A DNA stretch of 62,074 bases, taken from the NCBI GenBank assembly GCA_002724555.1, contig PBOZ01000096.1, positions 1-62,074 on the forward strand, read 5' to 3'. This DNA is from Rickettsiales bacterium. GTDB taxonomy: Bacteria; Pseudomonadota; Alphaproteobacteria; UBA8366. This document shows, in pieces, positions 60,554 to 62,074 of the stretch. Within the stretch, counting starts at the first letter, position 1. Every line of letters begins with the position of its first letter. Both the position numbers and the translations under genes were made by a program. Under the pieces are notes generated by a model. It searched no databases and was not told the DNA's origin. It saw only the letters and a list, made by a program, of their open reading frames with translations.

Positions 60554-62074
60554 ATGTCCGATATTGAAAAGATCGAATGGACGCCAGGTCCGGATTTTAG
60601 CAATTGCCGTTTGCGTCAGTTTTTAGATTTTTGTGGCGTCGAAGATATGGCGGCGCTTCATGATAAGACAGCGGCTGACCCGGCTTGGTTTTGGGGTTCT
60701 GCTATCAAGTTTCTTGATGTTCAGTTCTACGAACCATATCAGCAGGTTCTGGATTTATCTGATGGAATTCAACATCCGAAGTGGTGCCTTGGTGGAAAGA
60801 CGAACGTTGTTCTGAATTGTCTCGATAAGCATCGTAGTACGTCTGTGTGGAACAAGACTTATTTGGTTTGGGAAGGCGAGGATGGCGAAAAGCGTGAATT
60901 CAGCTACGCCGATTTTGATGCCGAGGTGTGTCGGTTCGCAGGTGCATTGCGGGGGCAGGGTATAGGGCGCGGTGATGTGGTCGCAATGTTTGTTCCTATG
61001 ATACCGGAGGCGATGACGTCTTTCTTCGGGATTTTGAAAGTTGGCGCTATTGTGCTGCCACTCTTTTCAGGCTTTGGGCCGGAGCCACTTCGTGTGCGTC
61101 TTGGCGATAGTGAGGCACGAGCGGTAGTCACCGCGGATGGTGGGCCGCGTCGTGGGACAGCATCTCCGATGAAAAGTATTCTGGACGAAGCACTACTTGA
61201 TTGCCCGAGTGTAACAGACGTATTTGTCGTGCGCCGAATGGGTGATGCGGTTGACTGTCCAATGTTGACTGGACGAGATCATTGGTGGCATGAGGCGTTG
61301 GCTCCGCATCCATCAGAAGCGGAGACCGAACGAACAGACGCCGAGGAAATAGGCTTTCTAGTTTATACGTCCGGTACGACGGGTAAGCCGAAGGGTGTCT
61401 TGATGAGCCATGTCGGTAGTGTCACGAAACTTGCCCTTGATATCTGTGTAACCTTCGATTTAGGCGCGGATGACCGAATGCTTTGGATCAGCGATATGGG
61501 GTGGGTGGTTGGCGCCTTGACGGCTGTATCAACGAGTTTTGCTGGTGGCAGTCTTATGCTTGTTGAGGGGACACCCGATTATCCAGATACGACAAGACAT
61601 TGGCGGGTGATGCAGGAAAATGACGTGACATTTCTTGGTGTGGCACCAACGACGGTTCGCGGCATGATGCGTTATGGTGATGAGGTGGATGAATTTGATT
61701 TCTCAAAACTACGGGTAATTGCATCGACGGGTGAACCATGGACTGATGCGGCTTGGCTTTGGCTTTTCGAGAGAGTTGGGGACAAGAGTGTACCCATTTT
61801 GAACTATACTGGTGGCACTGAATGTTTTGGCGGGATTGCTTCTAGCAATCTTTTAGAGAGAATCACGCCTGGTTCCTTTAATGGCCCGATGCCGGGGAGT
61901 GGGGCCGATATCATTTCCGCGGAGGGTAGGAAGACTAAACCAGGCGAGCTTGGCGAATTGGTAATGACCCTGCCGGCCATTGGTAATACACGGAGTTTAT
62001 GGCGAGACGATACGCGGTATATGGAAAGTTATTGGTCCACGTTCGGTGATAAGTGGCAACAAGGCGACTGGGCG
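60554..62074 (+). CDS. AMP-forming acyl-CoA synthetase (acetyl-CoA synthetase-like), 3' truncated
   Basis: An open frame of 507 codons from ATG 60554 to the last base of the window with no stop, so the gene is cut off. GAGAG precedes the ATG. It opens MSDIEKIEWTPGPDF and has WEGEDGEKREFSYADFD near 105, VAMFVPMIPEAMTSFFGILKVGAIVLPLF pieces near 145, and the P-loop VYTSGTTGKPKG near 270. YTGGTECFGG near 420 is the adenylation motif. The N-terminal ACAS-like region resembles acetyl-/acetoacetyl-/propionyl-CoA synthetases more than the ligase at 15.1 kb. The C-terminal catalytic Lys domain lies outside the window. Confidence 0.9.
   Translation, partial: MSDIEKIEWTPGPDFSNCRLRQFLDFCGVEDMAALHDKTAADPAWFWGSAIKFLDVQFYEPYQQVLDLSDGIQHPKWCLGGKTNVVLNCLDKHRSTSVWNKTYLVWEGEDGEKREFSYADFDAEVCRFAGALRGQGIGRGDVVAMFVPMIPEAMTSFFGILKVGAIVLPLFSGFGPEPLRVRLGDSEARAVVTADGGPRRGTASPMKSILDEALLDCPSVTDVFVVRRMGDAVDCPMLTGRDHWWHEALAPHPSEAETERTDAEEIGFLVYTSGTTGKPKGVLMSHVGSVTKLALDICVTFDLGADDRMLWISDMGWVVGALTAVSTSFAGGSLMLVEGTPDYPDTTRHWRVMQENDVTFLGVAPTTVRGMMRYGDEVDEFDFSKLRVIASTGEPWTDAAWLWLFERVGDKSVPILNYTGGTECFGGIASSNLLERITPGSFNGPMPGSGADIISAEGRKTKPGELGELVMTLPAIGNTRSLWRDDTRYMESYWSTFGDKWQQGDWA

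Overview
The window carries about 56 protein-coding genes packed on both strands, with no rRNA, tRNA, CRISPR array, insertion sequence or phage gene that I could recognise. Moderate GC content, many four-base start/stop overlaps, TRAP and ABC uptake systems, and a very high load of small-molecule catabolic enzymes (Fe(II)/2-oxoglutarate dioxygenases, CoA enzymes, a Mo-hydroxylase, hydantoinase, creatinase) suggest a free-living, probably marine, alphaproteobacterium. This taxonomic reading is inference from gene content. I found no gene for a dedicated transcription regulator anywhere in the 62 kb.

Layout. 1-2.7 kb: the end of a GMC oxidoreductase, a TauD-type dioxygenase, and an AT-rich stretch with a possible tiny membrane-protein gene. 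2.7-7.4 kb: a divergent pair of units, a PanB-fold enzyme that seems to have lost its metal ligands plus a small membrane protein on the minus strand, and a complete TRAP transporter (SBP, small and large permease) of 2-oxoacid-binding appearance on the plus strand. 7.6-20.4 kb: one long minus-strand cluster of 13 genes: three-subunit Mo-hydroxylase, acyl-CoA synthetase, enoyl-CoA hydratase, a plant-like SABATH methyltransferase, an unrecognised 557-residue protein, a DUF3726 protein, two PhyH-type dioxygenases, a DUF6166 protein, a di-iron fatty-acid-hydroxylase-like membrane enzyme and a 57-residue membrane protein. This is the best candidate in the window for an undescribed pathway.

20.6-31.4 kb: an alpha/beta hydrolase, a heterodimeric ABC exporter with one degenerate ATP site, a PLP aminotransferase, a periplasmic gamma-glutamyltransferase, a dienelactone hydrolase and a second TauD-type dioxygenase. 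31.4-37.2 kb: creatinase followed by a four-gene PotABCD-type ABC importer on the same strand, which together suggest creatine (or a similar guanidino compound) uptake and hydrolysis to sarcosine and urea. 37.5-45.1 kb: DUF924, a crotonase, then a plus-strand operon of a HemL-like class III PLP enzyme, an isocitrate-lyase/PEP-mutase family lyase and the two subunits of an ATP-dependent hydantoinase.

45.2-51.8 kb: purEK, an LLM flavin monooxygenase with an alpha/beta hydrolase, a tandem-duplicated carboxymuconolactone-decarboxylase-like protein, a hypothetical protein, an SDR and YtoQ. 51.9-57.1 kb: asparaginase plus a ProU-type ABC importer whose ATPase lacks CBS domains, divergent from hutF, suggesting histidine or other amino-acid use. 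57.1-62.1 kb: Old Yellow Enzyme family oxidoreductase with a third PhyH dioxygenase, an amidase, and an acyl-CoA synthetase cut off by the window end. Overall, the region looks like a string of uptake-plus-degradation modules for nitrogen-containing and acyl or aromatic organic compounds.
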